Positions 1-10,405 are shown, numbered from the stretch's first letter. The stretch: 59,994 nucleotides of DNA from Paenarthrobacter nitroguajacolicus JCM 14115 (GCA_001313365.1 BBFS01000017.1:1-59994); one strand, 5' to 3'. Notes: a model not told the origin generated them from the sequence alone. Numbers and translations: made by a program.

Positions 1-540
1 CCGTCGTGCGGTGTGAAACCGGCGATTCGGCTGCCTTGGCTTCCACCGCTGCTTGGTGGTCCTGGACAGTACCTTCGGCACTCTCGGCGACCGTAGCTGC
101 CTCAACCACTGCCCCCCCGGCCGGGCGTTTGCGCGCCCGACGCTTCACGCGTCGGCCTTGGGCCCTGAACCGACCAGCGGACCGCCAGCCGGACGGTTGT
201 CGTCGGTGTCATCGTCGGCGGGCAGCTTGCCATACAGGGGCATCTCAACGGCGGGTGCCTTGGGCGCAGCAGGCGTCACCAGCGCAGCTTCACCCTCCTG
301 GCCTTCAGAAACAGCGATGATCGCCGTGCCGACTTCAACCGTGATGCCTTCCTCAACCAGCAGCTCCGTGACAGTACCCGCAAAAGGAGAAGGGAGTTCG
401 ACGAGGGACTTGGCGGTCTCGATCTCGCATAAGACGTCGTTAATGGCGACGACGTCACCTGGCTTGACCTTCCAAGCCACTACCTCGGCCTCGGTCAGGC
501 CTTCGCCAACGTCCGGCAGGTTGAATTTCTTTACAGTCAC
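1..540 (-). CDS. 2-oxo acid dehydrogenase E2 (dihydrolipoyl acyltransferase), N-terminal part
   Basis: Carries the acyl group on a lipoyl arm between E1 and E3 of a branched-chain or pyruvate dehydrogenase complex. The N-terminus is a complete lipoyl domain: [14 protein letters not shown] near residue 6 and the lipoylation motif [11 protein letters not shown], with Lys near residue 44. A Pro/Ala/Glu linker follows. The start is GTG at 540-538. The open frame stops near 145, but removing one lost G near 143 and one extra G in the run at 113-120 lets it continue as a linker to the left edge, where the gene is cut. It lies 67 nt behind E1 beta in the same operon. Substrate type is not decided by this fragment. 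Confidence 0.88.
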
Positions 541-607
541 AGTGGTCCTCGATTTCCGGTCACCCGGCAGCGAAGCCGGGCTGGATCAGGGCGGTTGGTA
601 GGACGGT

Positions 608-1592
608 TTAGTAGGACAAGGAGCGGTCGAGCGCCTCAAGGATCTTGTCGATGTCCGGCAAGTAGTCCTCTTCCACCTTGGCCACCGGGTATGGCATATG
701 GAACCCGCCAACGCGAATGACGGGTGCCTCCAAGTGCAGGAATGCCCGCTCGCTGATGCGCGCGGCGATCTCGCCGCCGATGCCACCAAAGGTAGGGGGG
801 GCTTCGTGGGCTACGATCAGGCGGCCCGTCTTCTTGACCGATGCTTCCACGGTGTCAAAGTCCAAAGGCGAGATGGAACGGAGGTCAATGACTTCAATGC
901 TCCGTCCGTCCTCAGTGGCAGCGTTGGCGGCCGCCAGCGCAACCGGCACCAGCGGGCCATAGGCCACGATGGTCGCGTCCGTTCCTTCACGGACAACGTG
1001 AGCTTTGAAGGGGGTCCTCGGAAAGACCTGCATTCTCGACATCGACTCACCCTTGAGCCAGTAACGGCGCTTGGGTTCGAAGAAGATGACGGGGGTCCTG
1101 GCATTCGATGGCCTTTTGGATCATCCAATAGGCGTCATGGGCGTTGGAAGGGGAAATGATGCGCAAACCCGCGGTGTGGGCGAACAGCGCTTCGGGCGAC
1201 TCTGAGTGATGCTCGATGGAGCCAATGCCGCCGCCGTACGGGATGCGGATGACCACCGGAACGGTCAGCTTGCCGAGGCTGCGGGAGTGGATCTTGGCCA
1301 GCTGGGTGGTGATCTGGTTGAAGGCAGGGTAAACAAAGCCGTCGAACTGGATTTCGCACACTGGTGAGTATCCGCGAAGCGCCAGGCCTATGGCGGTTCC
1401 GATGATGCCGGATTCAGCCAAGGGGGTGTCCACGACGCGTTCGTCGCCGAACTCCTTGATCAGGCCATCCGTGACACGGTAAACACCGCCCAGATGTCCG
1501 ATGTCCTCGCCCATCAGCAAGGACTTGGGGTTGTTCGTCAGCGATGCCCGCAGACCCTCGTTGATGGCCTTCGCAATGGTCATTGTTGCCAT
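608..1592 (-). CDS. 2-oxo acid dehydrogenase E1 component, beta subunit
   Basis: Thiamine diphosphate-dependent E1 beta subunit; pairs with the alpha subunit encoded just upstream to decarboxylate a 2-oxo acid. Family landmarks are LLMGEDIGHLGGVYRVTDGL near residue 25, DTPLAESGIIGTAIGLA near 55 and RIPYGGGIGSIEHHSESPEA near 120. The frame breaks near 1093 in a C5 run where ECQDPVIFFEP is expected with C4; the remainder to 608 is the C-terminal transketolase-like domain (LVPVALAA, VIDLRSISPLD). Rejoined length is about 327 residues, normal for the family. The ATG at 1592 shares one base with the stop of E1 alpha (TGATG), so translation is coupled. Confidence 0.9.
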
Positions 1593-2788
1593 CAGTTAGC
1601 TGCCTCCTGGTCGCTCTCGAAGCCGGCAGAGTATTCCTCGAACCAGGCCAGTTCCTCCGCGATCAGCGGGTGTTGTTCGGCGTAGACACTGGCGAAGGCT
1701 TCGCGGATATCCGGGACCTCAAGGCCATGTGTTGTGCTGCGGACGTACTTGGCGAGCTCATCGCCGTCGGCCTTGACCTGGTCGAAGAACGCTTCATCCG
1801 CCAAACCCTCCGCGCGCAGGTACTTCTCCAGGCGGTCCAGTGGATCTTTCTCCCGCCAGGCAGCTTCTTCGGCGGATTCCCGGTACTTGGTGGGGTCATC
1901 GGCAGTGGTGTGTGCGCCCACCCGGTACGTGTACGCCTCGATGAGCACAGGCCGCGGCCTCCCGGGCGTGTTCGAGTGCCCACTCAGTAACGGCATGGAC
2001 GGCGATGACGTCGTTGCCGTCCACCCGGATTCCCGGGAAGCCATAGCCCTTGGCGCGGTTCGCCAGCGGAACCTTCGTCTGGACTTCAGTAGGCACGGAA
2101 ATGGCCCAATGGTTGTTCTGGCAGAAGAAAACAACCGGAGCGTTGTAAGACGCCGCAAAGACCATCGACTCGTGGACGTCGCCTTCGGAGCTGGCGCCGT
2201 CACCGAAGTAAGCGATGACTGCAGCTTTGGGGTCTGTGGAGTCTGAGGCCGAAGCGAGCTTCTGGTCCCTTTGGATGCCCATGGCGTAGCCAACAGCGTG
2301 AAGCGTCTGGGCTGCGAGCACCAATGTATAGAGGTGGAAGTTGTTCTCCCGCGGATCCCAGCCACCGTTGGACACACCGCGGAATTGCTTGAGCAGCTCG
2401 GCGAGGTCTACATTGCGGACCAGCGCGACGCCGTGTTCGCGGTAGGTGGGGGGGAAGATGTAGTCCTGGGCCTGGCTTGCGTGGCCCGAGCCGATCTGCG
2501 CGGCCTCCTGGCCAGTCAGCGGCACCCACAAGGCAAGCTCGCCTTGGCGCTGCAGCGCGGTGGCCTCCTGGTCAAAGCGACGGATCCTCGCCATATCCGT
2601 GTAGAAAACACGGAGCTTCTCCGGATCGATCCGCTTGGCGTAGTCCGAGAAGACGGGATCGGAGCCCAGTTTGCCGTCGGGCCCGAGCAACTGCACCATT
2701 TCCACTGGTTCGCCTGGTGCGGCTGCTGCCGCGGTGGTTGCCGCGAGACTTTCTTCCGTCCCGTGGGGGGCAGTTGTGTCGAGCCCAT
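1592..2788 (-). CDS. pdhA: 2-oxo acid dehydrogenase E1 component, alpha subunit
   Basis: Thiamine diphosphate-binding alpha subunit. Motifs in order are YIFPPTYREHG (the family has one Pro there, so C4 has become C7), the TPP motif FGDGASSEGDVHESMVFA, and FCQNNHWAISVP. The C-terminal part YTYRVGAHTTADDPTKYR lies in another frame; the switch is near 1955-1975, where EHAREGRGPVLIEAY is expected and two G triplets look shortened. The start is ATG at 2788-2786 with AAGGAGACGG just upstream; a C6 run expected as C4 breaks the frame soon after, so a frame from 2825 is misleading. About 400 residues. The branched-chain versus pyruvate assignment is uncertain; the gene symbol follows the Gram-positive family name. 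Confidence 0.88.
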
Positions 2789-2839
2789 TCCGTCTCCTTG
2801 CTTGCCGTGGCGAGGCGCCGGGCAATGTCTGTCGCTGGG

Positions 2840-2881
2840 ATATATGCCTGTTCCGGAATGCATTCCGGAACAGGCATATAT
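2840..2881. repeat. 42-bp perfect palindrome between hisC and E1 alpha genes
   Basis: Every base pairs around the centre at 2860/2861 with no loop; the core reads TTCCGGAATGCATTCCGGAA. It lies 52 nt upstream of the E1 alpha start and 59 nt after the hisC-type stop, both on the minus strand. It could be an operator, a terminator for the upstream gene, or both. There is a short T stretch on the plus-strand side only. Confidence 0.9.
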
Positions 2882-2939
2882 TTTGGCTTTCGTCCCTTAC
2901 TTTATCGGCAGTAAGTAGCGATGGCGCATTTGTTAACCG

Positions 2940-4067
2940 CTAGGAACCTTGCGGAGCCTTTGTATAACCTGCACAGAGATCCAAGAACCGGGTGTTGGCT
3001 TCCACCTCGCCGATGCTGACCCGAACACCTTCATTTCCAAAGGCACGAACAGACAAGGCCTGTTCTGCCGCCAAGGCAGCAAACTCCCCCCCGCTATGCT
3101 CCCCCCCGAGATTCAACCAGACGAAGTTGCCTTGAGCCTCGGGAACGAACCAGCCAGATCCCTCAGGCCAGCCGTCACGCGATCCCGTTCGTCCACCAGG
3201 CTTTGTACCCTTTCCACAACCTGATCGAAATTCTCGAGTGAAGTAACGGCGGCACGTTCTGCAATTTGGGAAACGGCAAAAGGAGTGGCCGTGACCCGGA
3301 GGTGCTGGGTAAGCAAAGGGCCGGAGACACTGTAGCCAACACGCAGGCCAGCCAGGCCGTGCGCCTTGGAGAAGGTCCTCAACACAACCACATTGGGGTA
3401 TTTGCGGTAGAGCTTGATGCCGTCCACGGCCTCCGCGTCCCGCACAAATTCCTGGTAGGCCTCATCGATGACCACCACAACATTGGGCGGCACGGCTTGG
3501 ATGAACTGCTCCGTTTCCTCAGCCGTGAGGATCGGTCCGGTGGGATTATTGGGCGTGCACAGGAGAATCACTTTGGTGCGTACGGTGACTGCGGCAGCCA
3601 TGGTGTCGAGGTCGTGGCGCCCGTCCGACAACAGGGGGGATTTGCACACTGGCTGCCCCTGCGAGGCCAACGCAGATGGGGTAGGCCTCAAAGGACCGCC
3701 AGGCGTAGATCACTTCGTCCTGCTTGCCGTCCTCATTCTGGCCGGCAAACGTGGCCAAAATCTGGTTCAGCGCCCCCCAAGCTCCCGGCGCGGTGACGAC
3801 ATCGTCAGCGGGAACATCCAGGAAGCCGGCCAAAGCGTTCCGTAGCTTCGTGGCCAGGGGGGGTCCGGGTATCGATTGATGTCGGTCTGGTCCGCAATTG
3901 CCTGCAACACTGCAGGAATCGGAGGCAGAGGGTTTTCGTTGGACGACAATTTGTAGCTGGTGAGGCCCTCAATCGCAGCAGGGGGGTTTTCCAGCCGCAT
4001 ACTTAGGGAGCCTGTCTACGACCGGACGAGGGAGTACGCCCTCCGGTACGTTGTCAGTAGTAGTCAT
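2940..4067 (-). CDS. hisC: Histidinol-phosphate / aromatic aminotransferase (class II PLP)
   Basis: PLP-dependent aminotransferase of the HisC/Pat group. Visible motifs are [19 protein letters not shown] near residue 40, [20 protein letters not shown] and the PLP lysine region [16 protein letters not shown]. The ATG at 4067 gives an N-terminus [20 protein letters not shown]. The frame breaks at 3981 (C6 for C5), 3857 (C7 for C5), 3636 (C6 for C5) and near 3133 (a base lost). Two G7 runs near 3091 and 3106 add codons to the C-terminus, which ends at a TAG at 2940. About 375 residues, the usual length. It sits in front of the dehydrogenase genes, so it could be a general aromatic aminotransferase and not the histidine-pathway enzyme. 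Confidence 0.88.
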
Positions 4068-4131
4068 GGCTTCAAGCCTACTTGCCCATCTACGGCTTCC
4101 GCCGAGCTCTTTAACAGGCGCGTGTGAAAGC

Positions 4132-4573
4132 ATGGGCATGGGTTCCTTCATCATTCGTGTCCTGATCAACGGGCTTGCCCTGTGGGTTGCAACCTGGCTC
4201 CTGCAAGGCATGGACATCTCCACAAGTGCCACAGAGTCGGCCGCAGCCAACGCAGGACTTACGCAGGGGGGGCAGACACCGCCGGCATCATTCTGGCGTA
4301 TCTGTTCATCGGCCTGATCTTTGGAGTGGTGAACGCCTTTGTCCGTCCGCTGGTCAGGCTGTTGTCCCTCCCTGTGACCATCCTGACGCTTGGCTTGTTC
4401 ACCATCGTGATCAACGCAGCGATGCTGTACCTGACGGCATGGCTGAGCACCTTCACCCCCCCGTGCACCTCACTATCGATTCCTTCTTCTGGACAGCCAT
4501 CCTGGCGTCGATCATCATCAGCATCATCTCCATGGTGGCGGGCCTGATTCCGGGGGGGGCCAGGAAGCGCTAG
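4132..4573 (+). CDS. Small 4-TM membrane protein, PF04020 (phage-holin-like superfamily IV)
   Basis: A short integral membrane protein of unknown role. Hydrophobic segments are FIIRVLINGLALWVATWLL, ILAYLFIGLIFGVVNAFV, VTILTLGLFTIVINAAML and WTAILASIIISIISMVAGLI, followed by a basic tail. The motif VNAFVRPLVRLLSLPVTILT is typical of the family. Frames switch at the G7 run near 4266 and the C7 run near 4458. Two ATGs (4132, 4138) are possible. It is transcribed divergently from hisC. The holin name reflects fold similarity only; no phage genes are nearby. Confidence 0.8.
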
Positions 4574-4626
4574 CATCTCCTGGTACTCGTCGCCTCCTTC
4601 TTCAGGGCCTTACCTTGTTCAGGGCT

Positions 4627-5963
4627 TTACCTTGTTCCGGCTCCAGCCTCGTATCCGGAAGTGGCTGGCGTTCCGGGACGGAGAGCCGGGAGCGGCGCTC
4701 TTTCCAGCTTGAACCGCGTCACCTTGGCCACCCCGCCAGCCCCCCCGACAACACCCGCAAACGCGGCAGTCGATGCCGCTAGTGACTCGTCACGGCTTGC
4801 CTCAACGAGTTCTGCTCCGGCCGCGTAGTTTTCCTGATCGTGTCCAGGGCCGATGCCGGGATCTTCGCCTTCGGGTGTCTTGACTTCATTGGTCAGCGTG
4901 ACCGTCACCCTGTCCTTAGTATCGGCGTTGACCCGGCCATCTGCTCCTGGAACCCAGTCTTGGACCTGCTCCAAGTGGAGTGAACTGATGCCGGGCTCCG
5001 CGGTGATGCCGCCGACAGGTGCCCCCCCGGCCGTCAGCACATACTTGAGATCGAATTCGCTGAGAAACGCCTTGTCCCGACTGAGGTTCATGGCGTGGAC
5101 ACCTCCCTGGCTGTGTCCCACTGCCACCACTTGATCGCCCGCTTCAGCCCCCGGCTTCACGCAGTGCCGCGCCAACAGCCGGGACAACTTCTTCGGAGTC
5201 GTAGCCCAGTGCTTCACCTATTCCTTGAATGTCGAAAGGATTGGTAGGGGGGTGAATCAGGCTGGGTTCCAGGGATCAGCACCATCCATGAAGCAGAGCC
5301 CTTGTTGTCAAAGCGAATCACTTCAATTTCTCCGCTGTTGCGGGCGTGGAGCCTCTCGAGACGACGGAGCTTTCCGCCATGGACGGATCCACGTCCGCCA
5401 CCGATTCGTCCACTCTTTCAACACTCACGGGTCTTGGCCGCAGGTCCGGACGGAGAGGCGATTCAAGGACGCCGCGAGCGACGCCCCCCCCTGAACTCGT
5501 CCAATAAGGAAAAACTGCACCCGCCAGGTAATGGCTCATGTCCCGCGTGGGCGGCCAGGCCAATTTCATCTCGTCAAAGGTCGGGAGTCGCGGGAGAGCG
5601 TTCTTGGCCTCCGCTTCCACATAGTCCCTGTGACTGGCCCGCACACTTCCACTGATCTCCACCAATTCCTGGCGAACCTTTCCCACTTCCTTCCGGCTCT
5701 CGGCCACAGCGTTGAGGGCGCTACAGCCAGTGTCATAGGAATCGTAGAGAAAGGGTTCCAGGCAGTCTTGAACCTGCCGCGCTTCTTCTTCGATGTCCAG
5801 GAGCTGCTGGACCAGTTCGTCAAGCGTGCCCGCACCCCTCAGGAGCTCCTCGAGCTGAAAAGACATTCCTCCCACCCCTCCCCTGATAGTGAGGATTCCG
5901 TCACTGGCTGGGCGAGAGGGCTGTGGTGCTGCGCCGGCCCCCGGCGGGAGCTGCATCTGCCAT
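4627..5963 (-). CDS. Alpha/beta hydrolase with WXG100-like helical N-terminus
   Basis: About 440 residues after rejoining. The N-terminal 130 residues follow GGVGGMSFQLEELL and are helical and acidic, resembling ESX/type VII substrates. The C-terminal half is a lipase-like alpha/beta hydrolase: WMVLIPGT for the first strand and the nucleophile elbow VAVGHSQGGVHAMNLS. No signal peptide is seen. Frames switch near 5945 (G5 for G4), near 5355, at the C7 run near 5252 and near 5150 (G5 for G4). The ATG at 5963 shares its first base with the stop of the upstream WXG100-like gene (TAATG). The substrate is unknown. An internal ATG at 5866 with a good GGGAGG site is an alternative start. Confidence 0.72.
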
Positions 5964-6272
5964 TACGGACCCCCGTTCGCCTGAGACGAAGACGTTTTGA
6001 GAGTGTCGGAGCACCATGCAACGGAGGCTTCCACCGACTCACGTGCACGCATCAGCGCTGAAGCATTCAGGGCAAGCGTGGTCCGGTAGGCCCGTCCCGC
6101 GGGAGAGAGCCAGTCATCCACCTGTGCTCTCCGCAGGGACGTGAGAACCTGGTCCACTTGGTCTACGCAGCTTGCATCCGCACGCGAGCCTTTGGACTTC
6201 GTGGCTTCGTGAAGCACACTCCAAGGGATCAAATGTAGGCGGGTTGGGTGCAGGCATCAAGCCGACGCTCAT
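5963..6272 (-). CDS. WXG100-like small helical protein
   Basis: About 103 residues, mainly helical. Its centre has DDWLSPAGRAYRTTLALNAS, where a Trp-turn followed by AYR resembles the W-x-G turn of ESX-type proteins and of actinobacterial proteins placed before secreted hydrolases. I infer a start at ATG 6272 (MSVGLMPAPNPPTFDP) with one extra C near 6226; the uninterrupted frame only allows a TTG at 6232. It is coupled to the hydrolase gene by a TAATG overlap, which suggests the two products act as a pair. A role as chaperone or secretion partner is inference only. Confidence 0.6.
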
Positions 6273-6440
6273 TGTCTGTGTACTCCGTTGATTGTTCTGC
6301 TGATCGGTAGGGTCGACGCTACGCAGCGGCCGAACCCAACGGAAGGGCCGCCGTCGGCTATGTGGATAACCCGATCGGCCGTCCACATAGGCTCGTCATC
6401 GACTCCCGACCCCTGCACGGAGCATGAAAGAATAGGCGAC

Positions 6441-7852
6441 ATGGCTGAATCCACCCGAGTGTCCCTCGCTTCCGAACCTCTCGCCCTTGGCGCCCTTGAC
6501 GGCCGCTACCGTGCCGCCGTCGCGCCCCTCGTTGACTACTTGTCCGAGGCTGCGCTTAACCGCGATCGCGTTCACGTCGAAGTTGAATGGCTCATCACCT
6601 GACCAGCCAGTCCGTATTGCCCGGCGCGGGGCCGCTGTCCGACGAGCAGGTGGCCCAGCTGCGTGCCATCGTTAACGAATTCGATGCCGCCTCCGTCAAC
6701 GAACTCGCCGAGATCGAAGCCGTCACCGTCCACGACGTCAAGGCTGTTGAGTACTACATCGGCCGCCGACTGCCGGCCATCGGCATCGAGAACCTCACCG
6801 CCATGGTGCATTTCGGGTGCACCTCCGAGGACATCAACAACCTCTCCTACGCTGTGGGTATCAAGGGTGCCGTGGAGAACGTGTGGCTGCCCAACGCCAC
6901 CGCCCTCGTGAAGCAGATCGAAGCCATGGCCGAAGCAAACCGCTCCGTGCCCATGCTGTCCCGCACCCACGGCCAGCCTGCAACGCCCACCACGCTTGGC
7001 AAGGAACTTGCTGTCATAGCGCACCGCTTGAACCGCCAACTGGCTCGCATTGCAAAGACTGAATACCTCGGTAAGATCAACGGCGCCACCGGCACCTACG
7101 CCGCGCACGTCGCTTCCGTCCCTGGTGCTGACTGGGAAGCTGTCGCCAAGACATTCGTGGAAGGCCTGGGCCTCACCTGGAACCCGCTCACCACGCAGAT
7201 CGAAAGCCACGACTGGCAGGCAGAGCTTTACGCCGACATCGCACGCTTCAACCGCATCCTGCACAACGTCTGCACGGACATCTGGAGCTACATCTCAATC
7301 GGTTACTTCCGCCAGATCCCGGTCGCCGGGGGGGCCACGGGTTCCTCCACGATGCCGCACAAGGTCAACCCGATCCGCTTCGAGAACGCCGAAGCCAACC
7401 TGGAAATTTCCAACGGACTCCTGGATACGCTGGGCGCCACACTGGTCACCTCGCGTTGGCAGCGCGACCTCACGGACTCCTCCTCGCAGCGGAACATCGG
7501 CGTTGCCTTCGGCCACTCGCTGCTCGCGATCTCCAACGTAGCCAAGGGCCTGAAGGCCCTGGACGTCGCAGAGGAAGTCCTCGCCGGTGACCTCAACACC
7601 AACTGGGGAAGTCCTGGGCGAAGCAATCCAGATGGTGATGCGCGCCGAAGCAATCGCCGGCGTCGAAGGAATGGAAAACCCGTACGAACGCCTCAAGGAC
7701 CTGACCCGCGGCCAGCGCGTGGACGGCGCCCGGATGCAGGAATTCGTCCAGGGTCTTGGCCTCTCCCCCCCGACGCCGAGGCACGCCTGCTCGCCCTTAC
7801 GCCGGGCAAGTACACGGGCATCGCGGACAAACTGGTGGACCACCTTCAGTAA
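6441..7852 (+). CDS. purB: Adenylosuccinate lyase
   Basis: Purine biosynthesis enzyme that splits fumarate from SAICAR and adenylosuccinate. Clear motifs are LGALDGRYRAAVAPLVDYLS at the N-terminus, FGCTSEDINNLSYA, SRTHGQPATPTTLGKE and the signature GSSTMPHKVNPIRFENAE with TSRWQRDLTDSS after it. Frames break near 6597 (a C lost in WLIHLTSQ), near 7605 (G4 for G3) and at 7764 (C7 for C5); the G7 run at 7328 adds one Gly to VAGATGSS. Rejoined it is about 470 residues with the expected C-terminus GKYTGIADKLVDHL. The ATG at 6441 gives MAESTRVSLASEPLALG. Confidence 0.95.
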
Positions 7853-7999
7853 GGATCACCTGCAGGTAGGACAGAATGCTCGACGACGGCGGGCCGGGGC
7901 TGAGTGCTCGGTCCGCGTCGGCGTTTAAGCTGGTGAACAGAATTGTGTTTCCTCACCACAAATCACGGAACAGTTACCAACGTAAGGAGCGGAGCACGC

Positions 8000-8667
8000 A
8001 TGAAGCTCCTGTTGATCAGGCACGGACAGACACCCGGCAACGTCGCAGGCCAGTTGGACACAGCGTTCCCGGGGGGGCCAGGGCTCACCGAGCTCGGCGA
8101 ACGACAAGCGGCCGCACTGCCTGAGGCCTTGGCTGACGAAGCCATTGAAGCCCTGTACACCTCGACGTTGCTGCGCACCCACCGGACCGTCGCGCCTTTG
8201 GCGAAGGCCACCGGATTGGAGCCTACGATTCTGGACGGCGTCCATGAGATTGAGGCAGGGGGCTCTGGAGAAGAAAACCGACCACGAATCCCACCTCCGC
8301 TACATGAGCACAGTCTTCGCTTGGACAGACGGCGACTTGGATGTGCGCATGCCCGGAGCATTCAGCGGCCACGACTTCTTCGCCAGGTTTGATGCTTCAG
8401 TACGGAAAGTTGCCCAAGCTGGACACTCCACAGCGGCCATCGTTAGCCACGGTGCCGCAATCCGCTGCTGGGCAGGACGCAGGGCAACGGACATAGATAC
8501 GGTGTTCGCAGAAACCCATCAACTCCCCCCAACACCGGGATTGTGGCCCTGGAGGGCGATCCCGAAGGCGGATGGCGCGTACTGCACTGGGACCAGATCC
8601 CGGTTGGAGGCATGGCGCTGGCAGATCAAACCGCCGAGGATCCCACGGGCGAAGCACTTCAGCCTGA
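8000..8667 (+). CDS. Histidine phosphatase family protein (phosphoglycerate mutase-like)
   Basis: The phosphohistidine motif LLIRHGQTPGN is at residue 3, YTSTLLRTHRT near 55 and the second catalytic His in IVSHGAAIRCW. AAGGAGC at 7984 supports the ATG at 8000. The frame breaks near 8260 (G5 for G4, expected EIEAGALEKKTDHES) and near 8526 (C6 for C4, expected HQLPNTGIVALEGDP); the G7 run at 8073 adds a codon. The true stop is uncertain: the corrected frame runs on to 8845, through an inverted repeat, whereas a one-base shift would end it at a TGA near 8667, before that repeat. The substrate is unknown. Confidence 0.85.
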
Positions 8668-8724
8668 TCCAGCTTGGCCATTCAGCGACGTTGCGCGATT
8701 CACGGATGTTGCAGGGCTCCGGTA

Positions 8725-8792
8725 CGTTGCGGGGGGGCCTGCTTTGCACGCAAAACCCACTCCGGAGGCGCAGAGCAGGCCCCCCCGCAACG
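8725..8792. repeat. Inverted repeat, 23-nt arms (terminator or intergenic repeat)
   Basis: Arms 8725-8747 and 8770-8792 pair with a single T/C difference around a 22-nt loop. Each arm contains a G7 or C7 run that is probably four in reality. The arm CGTTGCGGGGCCTGCTTTGC (after collapsing the run) matches the arm of the repeat at 50972-51037 at 17 of 20 positions, so this is a repeat family and not only a terminator. Confidence 0.8.
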
Positions 8793-8907
8793 CCAGAACT
8801 GCCTGCATTTCTCCCGACGCTTACGCGCAGGAAACACCGCGGTAACCACAGTTCCCTAGGCTTAAGACGCATAGACACCTCCCCGAAACCCGGCGAAATG
8901 AGGCAAG

Positions 8908-9413
8908 ATGCAGACGAACCCACGGCTCAACATCCGGCAGGTAACTTGGGCGAACCCCGTGGGCGCAGACCTCCGCGCCGCACAGCAGGCAGAACTCGAT
9001 GCCAGGTTCGGAACCACTGATCACGAGCCCGGTCCCCCCCGCCGTCGGAGGCCGACACCGCAGTATTCGTTGTGGCCTACGAGAAGTGCTCCGGCCAACC
9101 TCTCGGCTGCGGCGGCCTGAGAATGCTGGATGAGAAGACCGCCGAGATCAAGCGGCTTTACGTTGTCCCCTATGCCCGGGGCTCGGGAGTGGCGAGCTCG
9201 ATCCTCGCAGCGCTCGAAGCGCAGGCTCATTCCCATGGGTTCAGTGTGATCGCGGCTGAGGCAGGATCGGCCCAGTCGGATGGGCGGAGTTTCTATGAAA
9301 GTGCGGGGTTTGCCGCCGTGCCAAATTTTGGTCCCTACGTTGGCGTTAGCGAGTCGTATTGCTATTCCAAGCGGATCGACTCACACAGCGCGTCGCACAC
9401 TGCAATGGCCTAG
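8908..9413 (+). CDS. GNAT family N-acetyltransferase
   Basis: Acetyl-CoA-dependent acetyltransferase of about 167 residues. The acetyl-CoA motif is RLYVVPYARGSGVASSIL, followed by FYESAGFAAVPNFGPY, which is the usual C-terminal strand and helix. The frame changes at the C7 run near 9032, where C5 restores EPGPPPSEADTAVFVVAYE. The ATG at 8908 has GAGGCAAG just before it. The acceptor is not predictable. It follows the phosphatase on the same strand after an inverted repeat, so it is likely a separate transcript. Confidence 0.82.
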
Positions 9414-9465
9414 GTCACGGGCGCAATATCAAGCGAAGGTTGCGCCGGTTCGATAATCTCGGATT

Positions 9466-9902
9466 ATGGAAAAAGCAGACATCACCTTTCGCACCCGCAA
9501 ATGGGTGCGGCCCGAGGACCTTAACGCCAACGGCACACTCTTTGGTGGCAGCCTGCTGAAGTGGATCGATGAAGAGGCTGCGATCTACGCCATCCTCCAA
9601 CTGGGCAACGGCCGCGCCGTCACCAAGTACATTTCCGAGATCAATTTTGTGAGCTCCGCGGTCCAGGGCGACTTGGTGGAGATGGGCCTGACGGCGAAAC
9701 GCTTCGGACGCACGTCCCTGACCATGCGGGCCGAGGTCCGCAATATGATCACCCGGGAGGCGATCCTCACCATCGAGGAAATCGTCTTCGTGAATCTCGG
9801 CGCCGATGGCCGCCCCCCCAGCCGCACGGCTACACGGAGATTACGTACGATCGCGACCGCATTCCCACGCACCACCTCACGGAAACCTTGGACGAGGACT
9901 AA
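9466..9902 (+). CDS. Acyl-CoA thioesterase, YciA-like hotdog fold
   Basis: Hydrolyses acyl-CoA. The hotdog-fold motif NANGTLFGGSLLKWIDE starts near residue 21 with the catalytic Asp in WIDE, and FGRTSLTMRAEV follows. At the C7 run near 9813 the frame shifts; using C5 gives GRPQPHGYTEITYDRDRIP and a stop at 9900-9902, so the long uncorrected tail to 9966 is false. About 145 residues, as in the family. Confidence 0.85.
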
Positions 9903-9969
9903 ACCAACCGGCGTCGTGCGTTCCCGCAGCTTGGCGGCGCGTAACCAGCCCGCCAACCAAGCTTGAACG

Positions 9970-10035
9970 ATGGGCAAACAGCGCAAGCCACCGTTGAACC
10001 CCCCCAGGCCATCGGAGGGTAGAACGGATAAATGA
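9970..10035 (+). CDS. Possible 21-residue leader ORF coupled to the SnoaL-like gene
   Basis: An ATG at 9970 opens a basic Pro-rich peptide (MGKQRKPPLNPP and on) that ends at TGA 10033-10035, overlapping the ATG of the next gene as ATGA. The C7 run inside it keeps the frame if it is really C4. No strong ribosome-binding site precedes it. It may be chance. Confidence 0.28.
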   Translation: MGKQRKPPLNPPRPSEGRTDK

Positions 10036-10405
10036 CCAACGACGTGAACTCTTGGATGGATCAGTACGTACGCGCGTGGACCTCGAATGACCCCCCCGAC
10101 GATATCCGTGCCTGTTTACTGAAGATGCCGTCTATTCCGATCGGCCGAACACCGAAAAACAATGGAACGGCCACGACGAGATCGTCAAAGCCTGGGCAGA
10201 CGCCGGCGACAAGCCCGAGGACTGGACCTTCGAATGGACGCTGCTCGGACAGGATGGTGACACCGTGTTCGTCCAGGGCCTCACCACGTACCTGAATGGC
10301 GAGCCCACCTATGACAACCTCTGGGTTATCCGTTTCGCCGAGGACGGTCGCGCCCGCGAATTCACGGAGTGGTACATGGCCCGCAAGAAGTCATCGGCCA
10401 ACTAG
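10032..10405 (+). CDS. SnoaL-like / NTF2-fold protein
   Basis: A small alpha+beta barrel protein of about 123 residues. After correction it reads MTNDVNSWMDQYVRAWTSND then DIRALFTEDAVYSDRP, and later WNGHDEIVKAWADAGD and LWVIRFAEDGRAREFTEWYM, a typical SnoaL_2 pattern. The frame changes at the C7 run near 10090 and where one C is missing near 10112 (expected RALFTEDA). It ends at TAG 10403-10405. No active site can be assigned; members are isomerases, hydrolases or ligand-binding proteins. Confidence 0.72.

Noticed and set aside
1592..2788. Programmed frameshifting or mass pseudogenisation as the cause of broken frames
   Set aside because: No slippery sequence plus structure is conserved, and every broken gene is full length and well conserved once runs are corrected.
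4132..4573. Prophage remnant suggested by a holin-like protein
   Set aside because: The family is a widespread bacterial membrane protein; no integrase, terminase or structural genes are nearby.
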